Positions 62,458 through 64,000 of a stretch of 64,000 nucleotides of DNA are shown here, one piece after another. Location of the stretch: positions 372,001 through 436,000 of the forward strand of contig CBDDCC010000013.1 in the NCBI GenBank assembly GCA_965225935.1, in the 5' to 3' direction. The stretch comes from CALJXB01 sp965225935 (GTDB lineage: Bacteria > Pseudomonadota > Alphaproteobacteria > Kiloniellales > JAKSDN01). Both the position numbers and the translations under genes were made by a program. Position 1 is the stretch's first letter, and the number at the start of each line of letters is the position of its first letter. The notes under the pieces are model-generated. The model saw nothing but the letters and a program-made list of their open reading frames with translations, was not told the origin of the DNA and ran no database searches.

Positions 62458-63807
62458 TCAGTCGTGATGGCTGCTTGCTAGTTCCAAGGGCCGGTCGTCA
62501 CGGGTATCGGGTGCCCTGGCGGAGCCCGAGACCGAGGCCGGGGTGCACCCCTTTTCCTGCGCGCCGACAAAGGTCTGGTAGAGCGAATCGAAGTACGCCA
62601 CCTTCTGGTCCCAGGTGTAGTTCCGCACCACCCGTTCGTGTCCGGCCTCTCCCATGCGCCGGCGCAGATCGGCGTCGCCGGCGAGCCGGGTCATGGCCTC
62701 GGCAAGCGCCGCCACGCTCTCTGCAGCGGTGCGGGCGGGAGCCCGAATGCCGGCCTCGTCGGAGACTTGCAGTGCCGGGCCGCCCAGGTCGAGACAGATC
62801 ACCGGTTTGCGCGCGGCCATGGCCTCGAGGCAGCAGAGCCCTCCGGATTCGTGCAGGCTTGGATGCACCAGGACGTCGCAGTCGCGCAGCCGGTCGAGGA
62901 CCTGCGCGTGGGGCAGCAAGCCTAAGAACTTGACCTGTTCCGCGATGCCCAGGTCTTCGGCCAGGCCCTGCAGGCGTTCGAATTCGGGGCCTTGCCCGAT
63001 GACCCAGTACTCGGCGTTCGATAGCCGCGCCTTCGCGAAAGCCTGCAATCCCAGGTGAAATCCCTTCCAGTGCAGAATCCGGCCGAGGCTCAGGAAGCGG
63101 ACGGGCAGCGGGCCTTGGCTCTCCGCTGTGGGGTCCTGCGTCCCTGCCGTAGCGAGCCGCGCAATGTCCTGTTCCCAGAGCGCGATCCCGGAGCAGACGC
63201 TGAGGCGCTTGGGACCCAGCTTTTCCAGCCGCGCCCGGGACTGCTCCGAGGTGGCCAAGACCAGGGCGCTCCGGCGCGCCGCCAGCTTCAGAAAAGGGTC
63301 CCGCTCGCCCAGCCAGCGGGCCGTGCTCCGCAGGGCCTCGTAGAGCTTGCCGCGCAGGCTGAAGCCCCACCAGAAGGAAAAAGGCGCCGACTCGCCTCCG
63401 CCCACGGGCCCCCAGACCATGGGCACGGGCAGCCGCCACAGGAAGCTCGGCATCCAGTACTTCTGCAGGCTGACGTGGTGGACGACGTCGAAGCCGATCT
63501 CGCGATGGAGCCGGCGGGCGTGCCCCAGGGCGACGACCTGCCAGACGTAGTAGGTGATCTGGGCGAAGCCCGTCTCCATCGCCAGGATCCGCGTCCAGGC
63601 GGGCAGCTCGACGAAGACGAAATGCAAGTTGGGGATGGGGTTGCGCGCCAGATAGTCTTCCGTCGCCTGACGGTGCCGCTCGTGCGCCAGGACCCAGACC
63701 TCGTGCTTCTGCGCCGTCACCCGCGCCACGGCCCAGGCGACGCCGGGCTCGGAGCTGCTTTCCGGCTGGCAGGCAATGGCCGACAGCAATACCTTCAGAT
63801 GGCTCAT
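62458..63807 (-). CDS. Glycosyltransferase family 4 (paralogue of 43171-44451)
   Basis: A 449-residue GT-B enzyme starting SHLKVLLSAIACQPESSSE. HHVSLQKYWMPSFLWRLPVP, VWGPVGGGESAP, SLGRILHWKGFHLGLQAF and VHPSLHESGGLCCLEAMAAR are almost the same as in the paralogue, while the first 60 residues and the C-terminal tail differ. A GTG directly before the ATG is an alternative start, and no strong ribosome site is seen. It is the rightmost gene in the window. The paralogues probably use related donors or acceptors. Confidence 0.9.
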   Translation of the reverse strand: MSHLKVLLSAIACQPESSSEPGVAWAVARVTAQKHEVWVLAHERHRQATEDYLARNPIPNLHFVFVELPAWTRILAMETGFAQITYYVWQVVALGHARRLHREIGFDVVHHVSLQKYWMPSFLWRLPVPMVWGPVGGGESAPFSFWWGFSLRGKLYEALRSTARWLGERDPFLKLAARRSALVLATSEQSRARLEKLGPKRLSVCSGIALWEQDIARLATAGTQDPTAESQGPLPVRFLSLGRILHWKGFHLGLQAFAKARLSNAEYWVIGQGPEFERLQGLAEDLGIAEQVKFLGLLPHAQVLDRLRDCDVLVHPSLHESGGLCCLEAMAARKPVICLDLGGPALQVSDEAGIRAPARTAAESVAALAEAMTRLAGDADLRRRMGEAGHERVVRNYTWDQKVAYFDSLYQTFVGAQEKGCTPASVSGSARAPDTRDDRPLELASSHHD

Positions 63808-64000
63808 CACGCAAAAAGGAGTCCGAGGTCGAAAAACTGCGCGGAGTGTTAGGAATAAAGTTTGAAGATTCTGCGAACTGTGACAAACTTGTCGGGCCGA
63901 ATATACGGCGAAGCGATCTGTAAATCCGATTTGTCGGCGAGCGCGGCTCGCCAGGAATTCTCGAATTGATATCGCTGCAATAGAGACAAGGCAAGGGTCA

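Overview
The window is GC-rich DNA, with AT-rich sequence confined to gaps between genes. It looks like the chromosome of an alphaproteobacterium, possibly a Rhodospirillales-type lineage. That is an inference from gene content, base composition and protein style (DadA, BetA-like, TerB-like and AhpD-like proteins); there is no rRNA marker. No tRNA, rRNA, CRISPR array, insertion sequence or phage gene was recognised.

Positions 1-18.3 kb carry mixed metabolism and stress genes. A D-amino-acid theme runs through it: an N-acyl-D-amino-acid deacylase cut by the left edge, alanine racemase (alr) and D-amino-acid dehydrogenase (dadA). Between them lies a compact four-gene redox cassette (AhpD-like, PfpI-like, PNPOx-like and a disulfide-oxidoreductase-like flavoprotein; 3.08-6.36 kb, minus strand). 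It is divergent from a TetR regulator, and a 26-bp palindrome sits on a good sigma-70 promoter. Further on are a flavin amine oxidase, a dienelactone hydrolase, a TerB-like protein, a choline-dehydrogenase-like GMC enzyme, and a two-gene split homologue of the vitamin K-dependent gamma-carboxylase.

Positions 18.4-63.8 kb form a large exopolysaccharide/O-antigen locus, mostly on the minus strand. Block A (27.2 to 18.5 kb) reads AsnB, two-domain oxidoreductase, heparinase II/III, AlgD-like GDP-mannose dehydrogenase, glycosyltransferase. This suggests a uronic-acid-containing polymer, possibly amidated. Block B (28-33.5 kb) holds a polysaccharide pyruvyltransferase, a glycosyltransferase, a small epimerase-like protein and a beta-helix lipoprotein. 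Block C (39.7 to 33.9 kb) is a six-gene nucleotide-sugar operon: epimerase, C-methyltransferase, RfbF, PIG-L deacetylase, DUF4910-type hydrolase, RfbC. Block D (41-51.4 kb) has glycosyltransferases, an O-antigen ligase/polymerase, a halogenase-like flavoprotein, a second GMC enzyme, a class III aminotransferase and a second pyruvyltransferase. Block E (51.5-63.8 kb) has a His-rich small protein, a methyltransferase, a DUF4038-type lipoprotein, a decayed glycosyltransferase, GlmS, RfbA, an RffA/WecE-like transaminase, another epimerase and a glycosyltransferase closely related to one in block D.

Together the locus could supply GDP-mannuronate, a CDP-linked C-methylated deoxysugar, dTDP-amino sugar and hexosamine precursors. 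It could also assemble, pyruvylate, amidate and trim a polymer. No initiating transferase, Wzx flippase, Wza/Wzc export protein, RfbB or CDP-glucose dehydratase was recognised, so the locus probably continues beyond the window or relies on genes elsewhere.
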